NCBI GenBank assembly: GCA_022484595.1
Contig: JAKVLB010000007.1
Location: 61,745-125,744, forward strand
From: Mageeibacillus sp.
GTDB taxonomy: Bacteria; Bacillota; Clostridia; Saccharofermentanales; Saccharofermentanaceae
Direction: 5' to 3'
Length of the DNA: 64,000 nt
Of the stretch, positions 53,686-61,327 are shown one piece after another. The position numbers and the translations under genes were made by a program. Position 1 is the stretch's first letter, and every line of letters starts with the position of its first letter. The notes below the pieces were generated by a model. That model was given only the letters and a program-made list of their open reading frames with translations. It made no database searches and was not told the DNA's origin.

Positions 53686-53713
53686 TTGCGATTTGAAACG
53701 GTTATCTTATACT
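53686..53713 (+). promoter_or_regulatory. Promoter for the cupin-CMD pair
   Basis: TTGCGA (53686-53691), 16 bases, TATACT (53708-53713). About 30 bases before the cupin start with its AGAGGTG. Confidence 0.55.
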
Positions 53714-53742
53714 GTGTTAAAAGCTGAAAAGAGGTGAATACT

Positions 53743-54192
53743 ATGAAGTATATGGATAAAGACGAATTTGCAAAGGTCAATACTTACGGTCTGGGACAGC
53801 CGAATACCGTTTACGCAAAGTTTTTTATCGGGGAATCCTTCCTGAATCCGCTGACGGTGCCGGGCGAGACCGCGGTATTTCTGGCAAACGTAACTTTTGC
53901 TCCGGCGTGCCGGAATAACTGGCATATACATCATGCAAAGAGCGGAGGCGGACAGATTCTTATCTGCACAGCCGGTGAAGGCTGGTACATGGAGGAAGGC
54001 AAAGAAGCTGTAAGTCTGACTCCGGGCAAAGTTATCACGATTCCGCCGGAAGTCAAACACTGGCACGGTGCGAAGAAGGACAGCTGGTTTGCTCATATCG
54101 CTGTCGAGGTTCCCGGCGAGGGAACCGGCAACGAGTGGTGTGAGCCTGTTTCAGATGAAGAGTATAACAGGCTCGGACAGGGAGAAAAGTGA
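53743..54192 (+). CDS. Cupin domain protein
   Basis: A 149-residue small beta-barrel protein. ATG at 53743 is preferred over GTG at 53734 because the AGAGGTG ribosome binding site overlaps the latter. NNWHIHHAKSGGGQILICTAGEGWY (about residues 61-85) and VKHWHGAKKDSWFAHIA (about 106-122) provide the metal-binding His residues of cupin motifs 1 and 2. Such cupins are commonly paired with carboxymuconolactone-decarboxylase-like proteins, as here (the next gene shares a base), suggesting a redox or small-carbonyl detoxification unit; the substrate is unknown. Confidence 0.87.
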   Translation: MKYMDKDEFAKVNTYGLGQPNTVYAKFFIGESFLNPLTVPGETAVFLANVTFAPACRNNWHIHHAKSGGGQILICTAGEGWYMEEGKEAVSLTPGKVITIPPEVKHWHGAKKDSWFAHIAVEVPGEGTGNEWCEPVSDEEYNRLGQGEK

Positions 54193-54533
54193 TGGCGGAT
54201 AAAATTGTACAGAACGCAGGAAGACAGGCACTTGGAGAATTTGCTCCGGAGTTCGCACATTTTAACGACGACGTGCTCTTCGGAGAGAACTGGAATAATC
54301 AGGACATCGATGTAAAAACCAGGTGCATCATCACGGTTGTGGCTCTGATGTCGCAGGGGATTACGGATTCGTCACTGAAGTATCATCTGATTAACGCCAG
54401 AAAGAACGGCGTAACAAAGAAGGAAATCGCAGCGGTTATAACCCACGCCGCCTTTTATGCCGGGTGGCCGAAGGCGTGGGCAGTCTTCAATCTGGCAAAA
54501 GAAGTCTGGACAGAAGACAATCCGGTAACATAA
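54192..54533 (+). CDS. Carboxymuconolactone decarboxylase family protein
   Basis: A 113-residue all-helical protein. DVKTRCIITVVALMSQGITDSS (about residues 38-59) and GVTKKEIAAVITHAAFYAGWPKA (about 72-94) are typical of the gamma-carboxymuconolactone-decarboxylase-like branch. It lacks the CxxC of AhpD, so peroxidase activity is unlikely. The ATG overlaps the cupin stop (TGATGG). Role unknown; probably works with the cupin. Confidence 0.87.
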   Translation: MADKIVQNAGRQALGEFAPEFAHFNDDVLFGENWNNQDIDVKTRCIITVVALMSQGITDSSLKYHLINARKNGVTKKEIAAVITHAAFYAGWPKAWAVFNLAKEVWTEDNPVT

Positions 54534-54542
54534 CTTCATACT

Positions 54543-55673
54543 TCAGATGTATGTACCAAGATATGAGAACGCCGTCGGCTCGGCATCCAGCTGACAAAGC
54601 AGTGTAACAACGTCATCGTTGCTGACAGAGGCTTCAAAATCCATGTAGAACATGAATTCAAAATCGCTTCCTGATACGGGGCGGGATTCGATTTTTGTAA
54701 GGTTGAGTCCGAGCGACGAGAATTTGGCGAGTGTGTCGGCAAGCGAACCCGGAGTATGTCCCAACGCCAGCATAATAGACGTTTTCGATGCGCCCGGATA
54801 AATTTCCAGATCCTTTGTTATGCAAATGAATCTGGTGTAGTTGTTGTCCGTGTTCTGAATGTCGCTTCTGACTGCTTCAAGACCGTAGAGCAGCTGACAG
54901 TCCGGCGACGAGATTGCAGCGACGTCATTGCGAGGAGAATCTGCGACGGAGCGTGCAGCAATCGCCGTGTTCTCGACAATTGTGACCTTGATGTCGCTGT
55001 GCTCCTTAAGAAACCTGCTGCATTGCCCGATCGCCTGATTGTGGGAGAAGACCTCCCGGATGTCCTCTAATTTTGTACCGGATTTTGCGAGCAGCCTGTG
55101 GCTTATCTGGAGTTTGTAGTCGCGCACAATATAGAATTTATGGTCGCGCATGAGGTCGTAAACCTGCGTCACCGAACCGTACGACGAGTTCTCAATAGGA
55201 AGCACACCGTACCTGCAAAGTCCGCTCTCAACTGACTGGAAAACGCCGTCAAAGGTCCTCGAGTACATAATGTTGCAGTTGTCGAAAATCTTGTCCGCCG
55301 CTATCTGCGAATATGCACCTTCAATGCCCTGACAGGCGACCGTTGCGGACTTTGGAAACTCCTTCGGAGATGTTGCCATAGCCTCGTGGATTCTGTCCGC
55401 GAGTGCCGTCAGTTTCCCGTACTGAGTGTTCTTATATGAATGACTGAGATTGAACAAGGTTGAGAACAGCACACGCTCGTAGTTATCAACGTCGTGGAAG
55501 CCGGCGGATAGCCCGCCTAAAAACTGACGTTCATATCTTCGGCACTTAAGCGCTATCTCAGAACGGGTGAGATTCCGGTCGGCCGCAGCACTTGCTTCCA
55601 GCCGTTCCTCGAAAAGTCCCGCGATCTGTCTGTCAATTTCTTCGATTCTCTTTGCTGATTCTTCTTTTGTCAT
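54543..55673 (-). CDS. pheA: Bifunctional chorismate mutase/prephenate dehydratase
   Basis: Converts chorismate to prephenate and then phenylpyruvate, the branch to phenylalanine. ATG at 55673 follows GGAGGCAGGAAT; upstream bases belong to a leader. 376 residues: chorismate mutase helix bundle (about 1-90, RIEEIDRQIAGLFEERLEAS), prephenate dehydratase lobes (about 105-290; GIEGAYSQIAA, PIENSSYGSV and NYTRFICI with the catalytic Thr-Arg-Phe), and an ACT domain (about 297-376; GSLADTLAKF, LTKIESRPV) for Phe feedback inhibition. It is the only minus-strand gene in its neighbourhood and is controlled by a Phe-rich leader-peptide attenuator. Confidence 0.95.
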   Translation of the reverse strand: MTKEESAKRIEEIDRQIAGLFEERLEASAAADRNLTRSEIALKCRRYERQFLGGLSAGFHDVDNYERVLFSTLFNLSHSYKNTQYGKLTALADRIHEAMATSPKEFPKSATVACQGIEGAYSQIAADKIFDNCNIMYSRTFDGVFQSVESGLCRYGVLPIENSSYGSVTQVYDLMRDHKFYIVRDYKLQISHRLLAKSGTKLEDIREVFSHNQAIGQCSRFLKEHSDIKVTIVENTAIAARSVADSPRNDVAAISSPDCQLLYGLEAVRSDIQNTDNNYTRFICITKDLEIYPGASKTSIMLALGHTPGSLADTLAKFSSLGLNLTKIESRPVSGSDFEFMFYMDFEASVSNDDVVTLLCQLDAEPTAFSYLGTYI

Positions 55674-55702
55674 ATTCCTGCCTCCGTTTATAAGTGGAAA
55701 AT

Positions 55703-55733
55703 AAAAAAGCCCCGCAGGTTTCACTGCGAGGCT
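55703..55733 (-). terminator. pheA attenuator (terminator hairpin)
   Basis: On the minus strand AGCCTCGCAG (55733-55724), loop TGAAAC, CTGCGGGGCT (55717-55708), then a T-run (to 55703). It lies between the leader peptide and the pheA start codon, 30 bases before the latter, so it terminates transcription before pheA. Confidence 0.88.
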
Positions 55734-55772
55734 ATTGTTAACGTAATCGAAACTATTTACAGGCAGTGAAAC
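55718..55772 (-). promoter_or_regulatory. pheA antiterminator stem
   Basis: GTTTCACTGC (55772-55763) is perfectly complementary to GCAGTGAAAC (55727-55718). The second arm includes four bases of the 5' arm and the whole loop of the terminator, so the two structures exclude each other. The first arm begins at the last base of the leader-peptide stop codon. Confidence 0.85.
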
Positions 55773-55837
55773 TATATGTCTTCAAATGTAAAGGCAAAAA
55801 AGAAAAAGTTAACGCTTGTAAATGCAAATTTATTCAT
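55772..55837 (-). CDS. Phe-rich leader peptide of pheA (pheL-like)
   Basis: A 21-codon open frame: residues 4, 6, 11, 12, 13, 14, 16 and 18 are Phe, including a run of four. It ends with TAG at the edge of the antiterminator stem. This is the layout of amino-acid attenuation: when charged Phe-tRNA is scarce the ribosome stalls on the Phe run, the antiterminator forms and pheA is read; otherwise the ribosome reaches the stop, covers the first arm and the terminator forms. There is no Shine-Dalgarno sequence; the ATG is 6 nt after TATAAT, so the peptide is probably translated from a leaderless message. Too short for ordinary gene callers. Confidence 0.8.
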   Translation of the reverse strand: MNKFAFTSVNFFFFAFTFEDI

Positions 55838-55843
55838 ACGGGC

Positions 55844-55872
55844 ATTATAACTTTGAATTTTTGACTTGTAAA
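55844..55872 (-). promoter_or_regulatory. Promoter of the pheA leader
   Basis: Minus strand TTTACA (55872-55867), 17 bases, perfect TATAAT (55849-55844). Six bases separate the -10 box from the leader-peptide ATG. Confidence 0.8.
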
Positions 55873-56005
55873 CCCCTAAATATGCGAATTGACAGCATTG
55901 CGACAGGTTGAGATGATGTTTGCATTTCTTGTCGTTTTTCTCCTGCATTCCGGTTCGTTTTATTTACTTTTTGAGTATAATGTTCTTATCCTTGGAGGAA
56001 TAAGT

Positions 56006-57379
56006 ATGAGAAGTTTTAAGTTCTATGTGGCGCTGTGGATGGCGAAGCTGTCAATTCCCGCGCTCAAGATAACGCACCACAACGGTACGGACTATCCCGG
56101 ACATCTTGCGCTCAAGATCTGTCCTGATTTTCTTTTTCAGATAGGTAAACCTGAACTGATCATCGCGGTTACGGGAACCAACGGCAAGACGACGTGTTCC
56201 AACATGATTTGCGATGCGTTTGCGGCGCAGGGCAGGAAGGTGCTTTGCAACCGGTACGGTTCGAACATTAATTCCGGTATATCGACATGCCTGATAACAG
56301 GTGCCACCATGAGCGGCAAGGCAAAATATGCTGTTGCGGTGCTTGAGACTGATGAGCGGTCCGCTCCGAAGCTGTACCCGGCGCTGAAGCCGCAGTATAT
56401 TGTGGTCACTAATCTTTTTCGCGATTCGATTATGCGCAACGGTCATCCTGAATATATTGCATGGATACTCTCGAAGAATATTCCAAAGGAGAGCAGGCTT
56501 GTTCTGAATGGCGATGACCTTATTTCGTCGGGAATCGCGCCGGAGAACCCGCGTGTATATTACGGAATCAACAAACTTGATACGGATGTCACAGAGTGTG
56601 AGAATCTGCTGAACGATATGAGAATCTGCCCCAGATGCGGAGCCAAGCTCACATATGACTACAGAAGATATCATCATATCGGCAAAGCGCACTGCTCTAA
56701 TTGTGATTTCAGGTCACCGGAATACGATTACGCAGGGCACGACATCGATTTCAATAACATGACGATTGAAGTTTCCGACAGGGAGACAACCGGGACTTAT
56801 CACATACCGAACGACAGTATTTTCAATATCTACAATGCGGTCATGACGGTCGCGCTGTTCAGGGATATGGGCGTCAGTGCCGAAGAACTCAAGGGCCTGA
56901 TGGAGAAGGTTAAGATTCCTGATACACGCTTCAATGTCCGGAAGGCGGGGAGCGTTTCGATTGTTACGCAGCTTGCCAAGGATAAGAATGCACTGGCTGT
57001 TACCCGCGCCACTGATTATGTGAGGCATCTGCCGGGACACAAGAGGCTTTTCCTGCTTATATCATGCTATAAGGACGAACATGTATGGTCCGAGAATACG
57101 TGCTGGCTGTATGACGCCGATTTCGAAATGATGAACGATCCGCTCATAGACCAGTGTGTCGTTACCGGACCGAGGGCTCTTGATTTCAAACTGCGCCTGC
57201 TGTATGCGGGTGTGCCTGAAGAGAAGATTCTGTGCGTACTTGATGAACGTGAGGCAGCTTCAGAGTTTGATATTAATCCTGGTGACGGTGTTTATATTTT
57301 CTGCGGTATTGACGCGTTTGACCTTGTCGACGACTGTCGCGAAATAATCAGAAAGCGCTGCCTTGACGCAGGTTTGTGA
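56006..57379 (+). CDS. murT: Mur-ligase-like MurT (lipid II isoglutaminyl synthase subunit)
   Basis: A 457-residue Mur-ligase-fold protein. The frame opens at 55889, but TTGGAGGA before the ATG at 56006 fixes the start. AVTGTNGKTTCSNMI (about residues 53-67) is the ATP loop, CPRCGAKL...CSNCDF (about 213-239) is the zinc ribbon inserted in the middle domain of MurT, and the C-terminal DUF1727 region follows. MurT with GatD amidates the D-Glu of lipid II to isoglutamine. The partner gene starts 18 bases downstream, but see its missing catalytic residues. Confidence 0.9.
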   Translation: MRSFKFYVALWMAKLSIPALKITHHNGTDYPGHLALKICPDFLFQIGKPELIIAVTGTNGKTTCSNMICDAFAAQGRKVLCNRYGSNINSGISTCLITGATMSGKAKYAVAVLETDERSAPKLYPALKPQYIVVTNLFRDSIMRNGHPEYIAWILSKNIPKESRLVLNGDDLISSGIAPENPRVYYGINKLDTDVTECENLLNDMRICPRCGAKLTYDYRRYHHIGKAHCSNCDFRSPEYDYAGHDIDFNNMTIEVSDRETTGTYHIPNDSIFNIYNAVMTVALFRDMGVSAEELKGLMEKVKIPDTRFNVRKAGSVSIVTQLAKDKNALAVTRATDYVRHLPGHKRLFLLISCYKDEHVWSENTCWLYDADFEMMNDPLIDQCVVTGPRALDFKLRLLYAGVPEEKILCVLDEREAASEFDINPGDGVYIFCGIDAFDLVDDCREIIRKRCLDAGL

Positions 57380-57397
57380 CATAACGGAGGAACAATA

Positions 57398-58138
57398 ATG
57401 AAGATTGAAGTTTTATTTCCGGAAATATGCAATCTCTATGCCGATTTGCAGAATATTGAGTATCTGAGACGCTCGGCAAAAGGCAGCATAGAAGTTATTG
57501 ATACGGGTCTCAGAGACAGACCTGCATTTGCTGATAGCGATGACATCGCTTTGATTTATATGGGATCTACCACAGAAAGCGGACAGCTTCGCGTCATTGA
57601 AGCACTCAGGCCGTATAAGCAGAGGCTGGCCGGGCTCATCAGATCAGGCCAGGCATTCCTGATGACAGGAAATGCGATGGAGGTTTTCGGTGAATATATA
57701 CAGGATGAAGACAAATCCAGAATCGAATGCCTAGGCTTGTTTCCGACATTTGCCGTACGTGATATGATGAACCGCTACAATTCTCTCTGGATAGGGCAGT
57801 TTAAGGATATAGATGTGGTAGGCTTTAAGAGTCAGTTTACCCAGACTTATTTTGACGATAACGGCAATACTGAGTTTGGAAGACCTGCAGCGCTGTTTAC
57901 GGCTGAAAGGGGTGACGGGATCAATCCGGGCACCAGGGAAGAGGGATACCGCTGCGGGAATTTTCTGGCAACGTATCTTCTCGGACCGCTGTTCATAACG
58001 AATCCGAAGCTGACGCGCAAAGCTCTTGAGTGGATAGGGCTGCCATCCTGCGAACCGCTTTTCGAGAAAGAATCCATGGAGTCGTATGAAAAACGCGTCA
58101 GGGAATTCAGACAGCCGGAGCGCGGCTTCACATACTGA
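57398..58138 (+). CDS. GatD-like glutamine amidotransferase-fold protein without catalytic Cys/His
   Basis: A 246-residue protein of the CobB/CobQ-type class I amidotransferase fold, adjacent to murT. LFPEICNLYADLQNIEYLRR (residues 6-25) and the GFKSQFTQTYF segment match GatD. However, where GatD has the nucleophile elbow CGG or CGS, this protein reads FLMTGNAMEVFG (about residues 86-97): Thr in place of Cys. The catalytic His of the LHGP motif is replaced as well, YLLGPLFITNP (about 194-204). It may have lost glutaminase activity and serve as a structural partner or ammonia-dependent component. TAACGGAGG precedes the ATG. Confidence 0.82.
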   Translation: MKIEVLFPEICNLYADLQNIEYLRRSAKGSIEVIDTGLRDRPAFADSDDIALIYMGSTTESGQLRVIEALRPYKQRLAGLIRSGQAFLMTGNAMEVFGEYIQDEDKSRIECLGLFPTFAVRDMMNRYNSLWIGQFKDIDVVGFKSQFTQTYFDDNGNTEFGRPAALFTAERGDGINPGTREEGYRCGNFLATYLLGPLFITNPKLTRKALEWIGLPSCEPLFEKESMESYEKRVREFRQPERGFTY

Positions 58139-58166
58139 ATCAATTACCGTAAATCAGGAGGTTTAT

Positions 58167-58421
58167 ATGCATTATTCTTTTACGCCACAGGGAGTCTGTT
58201 CCTACAACATTGAGTTTGATATTGATGATAACGCGGTTGTGACCAACATCAGATTTGAAGGCGGTTGCAACGGCAATCTTAAGGCAATCGGAAAGCTCTG
58301 CGAAGGCAGGAGTGCCGACTATATTGCGCAGACACTTATCGGAAACACCTGCGGAATGAAGGGAACTTCGTGCGCGGATCAGCTTGCGAAAGCGGTGAAC
58401 GAGGCCAGGGAAAAGCTCTGA
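58167..58421 (+). CDS. TSCPD domain protein (TIGR03905-like)
   Basis: An 84-residue protein. ATG at 58167 follows AGGAGG; the frame extends to 58086 inside the previous gene. FTPQGVCSYNIEFDIDDN (starting at residue 5), FEGGCNGNLKAIGKLCEGR (about 31-49) and GMKGTSCADQLAKAV are the TSCPD pattern, also found at the C-terminus of B12-dependent ribonucleotide reductases. The Cys residues suggest metal or thiol chemistry. The function of the stand-alone form is not established. Confidence 0.88.
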   Translation: MHYSFTPQGVCSYNIEFDIDDNAVVTNIRFEGGCNGNLKAIGKLCEGRSADYIAQTLIGNTCGMKGTSCADQLAKAVNEAREKL

Positions 58422-58463
58422 TATCAAGGGTTTTAAGTTCTGCAACAAACCGGAGGAACATAA

Positions 58464-59189
58464 ATGTTCAGTATTATTGTGCCAGCTTTTAACGAGGGCG
58501 AACATATTTTTGACAACCTGAAGAAGATAGCGGAAGCTGTGGAACGGTTTACGGATGACTACGAGGTTATCGCGGTCAACGACGGAAGCCGTGATGACAC
58601 TGGCGCCGAGATCGCACGCGCTGCAAGAGAGAATACTCATATCGTTGACGCCGGCTACGAAGTCAATCGAGGCAAGGGCGGAGCGATAAAGCAGGGTATA
58701 TCTGTATGCCGTGGCGATCAGGTGGGCTTTATTGATGCCGACCTCGATATTCCCGCGAACCTTATTGAACCTTATTACAAGGCGATGCTTGAAGAGAATG
58801 CAGATATTGTCATAGGGTCGAAAATGCACAGGGATTCCAGACTTGAGTATCCGCCGGCACGTAAATTTGTGTCCTTCTGCTACTACATTATGCTCAAGGT
58901 GCTGTTCGGCCTTAACTGTCATGACACGCAGACCGGGCTTAAAATCTACCGAGGTGATCTTATTCGCAGAGTTGCCCCGGTTCAGAGGATAAAGGGATAT
59001 GCTTTCGATATCGAGATGATTGCGCTGTCATGCTCAGACGGCGCGAAACTCATAGAGATGCCTGTGGAGCTGAATTTTACCCGAGGCGAATCGTTCGGAA
59101 GAATAAAGTTCAGGGATGTCTTGAAGATGTTTACAGATACATTTAAGATCTGGTGGAATCTGCGTGTAAGGAAGAACTACTCAATCTGA
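58464..59189 (+). CDS. DPM1-like GT2 glycosyltransferase
   Basis: A 241-residue GT2 enzyme. IIVPAFNEGEHIFDNLKKI (residues 4-22), AVNDGSRDDTG (about 38-48), GKGGAIKQG and FIDADLDIP (about 91-99) are the dolichyl/undecaprenyl-phosphate sugar synthase motifs. It has no C-terminal membrane helices. ACCGGAGGA is upstream. The gene's last 47 bases overlap, tail to tail, the end of the convergent MATE gene. Probable role: loading a sugar on a polyprenyl carrier. Confidence 0.87.
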   Translation: MFSIIVPAFNEGEHIFDNLKKIAEAVERFTDDYEVIAVNDGSRDDTGAEIARAARENTHIVDAGYEVNRGKGGAIKQGISVCRGDQVGFIDADLDIPANLIEPYYKAMLEENADIVIGSKMHRDSRLEYPPARKFVSFCYYIMLKVLFGLNCHDTQTGLKIYRGDLIRRVAPVQRIKGYAFDIEMIALSCSDGAKLIEMPVELNFTRGESFGRIKFRDVLKMFTDTFKIWWNLRVRKNYSI

Positions 59190-60537
59190 TATTTTTATTC
59201 ATGAAGAAGACAATCAGAATATAGACGGCACATACGGTCCAGATTATAGGCTCGCACATAGCTACGCCGGTGTACGCGAACTTTCTTACGAGAAAACCCG
59301 CAGTGAAGATTTTGAGAAAGAGTTCCATAATGGAAGCTGCTATCGGTGCAATCTTTGAACCCATACCCTGAAGAGTCGCGCGCGTAATCAGTATTATCGC
59401 AAGGACATAATAGAACGGCAGGTCGAACTTGAGGTAGAAGACTGCAGTATTAATTATCTCCGGGTTTGAAGAACCGGAGATCCCGCGCACCAGAAGACCG
59501 CCCGCGAGGTAGATTGCGATAATCTCAACAGTTGAGACTGCCATGCTTATAATCAGTATCTGCTTGAGACCGCGGCGGATTCTGTCATACCGGCCGGCGC
59601 CGTGATTCTGCCCGGCGAAGGTCGCCATTGAATTGGCCAGAGTGCTCAGAACCATCATACACAGCGAAGATATCTTGCGGGCTGTCGTATGCGCGGCGAT
59701 TATCGCTGAGCCAAGTCCGTTTATCGCACCCTGCAGGACTATTGTTCCTACATTTACCACTGAGTACATCAGCGCGAAAGAGAATCCTGCCGAGAAGAGT
59801 TCGCCAAGCATGTTGCGGTCGAGCTTCATATCCTTACGGCGAAAATGCAGTTCCGGAACTTTCTTTACAATATAGAAAAGGCAGATGAATGAAGACAGAG
59901 CCTGTGACATTACCGTGGCGATTGCCGCACCCGGCAGCCCGTATGGAAGAACTACAACGAAAAGAAGGTCGAGCGCGATGTTTGTAATCACTGAGACCAG
60001 AAGGAAATAAAGAGGCGCTTTCGAGTTCCCGATAGCTCTTAACAGCCCGGAGAGTATGTTGTACAGAAAAGAAAAGCCAATGAGAGATATCATAATTATC
60101 GCGTAGCTGTAGCCGGCGTCATAAACGGTCTCAGGCGTGTTGAGCAGCTTCATCATGGGATTAAGTGTGAAAATTCCGGCGAACATAATCACTATGCCCC
60201 AGATGACAGCCAGAAAACAGGTGTTTGCAACGGCCTGCCTGAGCTTTGCCGGGTCATGGGCACCGTAAAATTTGGCAATTATGACAGAGAATCCATTGCT
60301 CATGCCGATAACTAGTGAGTTATACAGATCCACGATTGTTGTGACCGCACCGATTGCCGTGAGTGCGTCATCGCCGAGTTCATGCCCGATTATTGCAACA
60401 TCGGTCAGGGAGTAGCACTGCTGGAGAATATTGCTTAACAGCAGCGGAACAGCAAAAGCTACGATTGTCCGAAGCTCATTACCGATCGTCATATCTATTG
60501 CCGAGACCCGCCTGTCTGCCGTTCTTTGTGATGTCAT
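59143..60537 (-). CDS. MATE family efflux transporter
   Basis: A 464-residue membrane protein with twelve predicted helices in two similar halves. The first half starts IVAFAVPLLLSNILQQCYSLTDVAIIGHELG (about 24-54), the second near SAGFSFALMYSVVNVGTIVLQG (about 250-271), both typical of NorM/DinF-like MATE exporters that use ion gradients. GGGGGAATAAA precedes the ATG on the minus strand. The C-terminal 15 residues are encoded in the overlap with the GT2 gene on the other strand. Substrate unknown. Confidence 0.92.
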   Translation of the reverse strand: MTSQRTADRRVSAIDMTIGNELRTIVAFAVPLLLSNILQQCYSLTDVAIIGHELGDDALTAIGAVTTIVDLYNSLVIGMSNGFSVIIAKFYGAHDPAKLRQAVANTCFLAVIWGIVIMFAGIFTLNPMMKLLNTPETVYDAGYSYAIIMISLIGFSFLYNILSGLLRAIGNSKAPLYFLLVSVITNIALDLLFVVVLPYGLPGAAIATVMSQALSSFICLFYIVKKVPELHFRRKDMKLDRNMLGELFSAGFSFALMYSVVNVGTIVLQGAINGLGSAIIAAHTTARKISSLCMMVLSTLANSMATFAGQNHGAGRYDRIRRGLKQILIISMAVSTVEIIAIYLAGGLLVRGISGSSNPEIINTAVFYLKFDLPFYYVLAIILITRATLQGMGSKIAPIAASIMELFLKIFTAGFLVRKFAYTGVAMCEPIIWTVCAVYILIVFFMNKNIRLSSSSLHADSTRS

Positions 60538-60657
60538 TTTATTCCCCCGCTGAATTTACTTCATACACTCTATTCGGATTTTACTTTGAATGCTACCAGA
60601 AAGGCAATAATTATTGTCCTTTGATGTTATATTGACACTGATATTAACATTATTATC

Positions 60658-60686
60658 TTGTTACTTTACTTAAGTGCGAGTAGAAT
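60658..60686 (+). promoter_or_regulatory. Promoter for a leaderless HD-domain transcript
   Basis: TTGTTA (60658-60663), 17 bases, TAGAAT (60681-60686). The GTG start of the HD gene is 5 nt further, and there is no Shine-Dalgarno sequence between. Confidence 0.5.
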
Positions 60687-60691
60687 GATGG

Positions 60692-61327
60692 GTGAATTTT
60701 TTTAGGACATTTTATGTAAGCCCGAAGGAGAGCAGTTTGGGAGTTTTCGTTCCAAGGCATATTACAGAATATAGGCTCGCGAAGGATTTATTCACTCGCG
60801 GAAGAGATATTATTTTGAGTTCTGACGCGCTGGAGATGAAGCAGTTCACGCAGCACGGGACGTCCAGTGTTTTCGAGCACTGCGTCTCAGTTGCCAAGTT
60901 CAGTCTGCTGTTCTCTTATTTTCTCGAGAAGACAATTCATCTGAAGGTTGACCGCGACAGTCTTGTCCGTGGCGCGCTTCTTCATGACTATTTTCTATAC
61001 GACTGGCATGACCGCAGACCTGAGCGCAGAATTCACGGCTTCACGCATCCGGGTATTGCCCTTCATAATGCCGACCGCGATTTTGAACTTAATGACATTG
61101 AACGTGACATCATCGGCAAACACATGTTTCCGCTGACTGTCGTTCCTCCCAGATACCGAGAGAGCGTGATTGTCTGTCTTGCCGACAAATGGTGCGCGCT
61201 TTGCGAGACCTTCAGGATAGATGTATCTTCTTACCTTATTTACAGAGTGAACTACAGAATTGCTCTGGCAAACGGAGAACTCAGGATTATTCACGGCAAC
61301 GGGGATACTGCAGCCGAGAACATATGA
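60692..61327 (+). CDS. HD domain phosphohydrolase-like protein
   Basis: A 211-residue HD-superfamily protein. MKQFTQHGTSSVFEHCVSVAKFS (about residues 49-71) and GALLHDYFLYDWHDR (about 92-106) give the His and His-Asp metal ligands; the later CLADKWCALCETF resembles the final Asp motif. This group is common in clostridia without a proven substrate; nucleotide hydrolysis is possible. The GTG at 60692 is the only start in frame that keeps the N-terminus; the ATGs just before it run into a stop. A likely leaderless start. Overlaps the NUDIX gene by 4 bases. Confidence 0.82.
   Translation: MNFFRTFYVSPKESSLGVFVPRHITEYRLAKDLFTRGRDIILSSDALEMKQFTQHGTSSVFEHCVSVAKFSLLFSYFLEKTIHLKVDRDSLVRGALLHDYFLYDWHDRRPERRIHGFTHPGIALHNADRDFELNDIERDIIGKHMFPLTVVPPRYRESVIVCLADKWCALCETFRIDVSSYLIYRVNYRIALANGELRIIHGNGDTAAENI

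Noticed and set aside
55725..55745. TTGTTAAC in the pheA leader as a Rex half-site
   Set aside because: Only one half-site is present at the required spacing; it lies inside the attenuator loop, and no full TTGTTAA-N4-TTAACAA was found in the window.
58811..58900. A separate short gene inside the GT2 coding region
   Set aside because: No ribosome binding site and full coding explanation by the GT2 gene.
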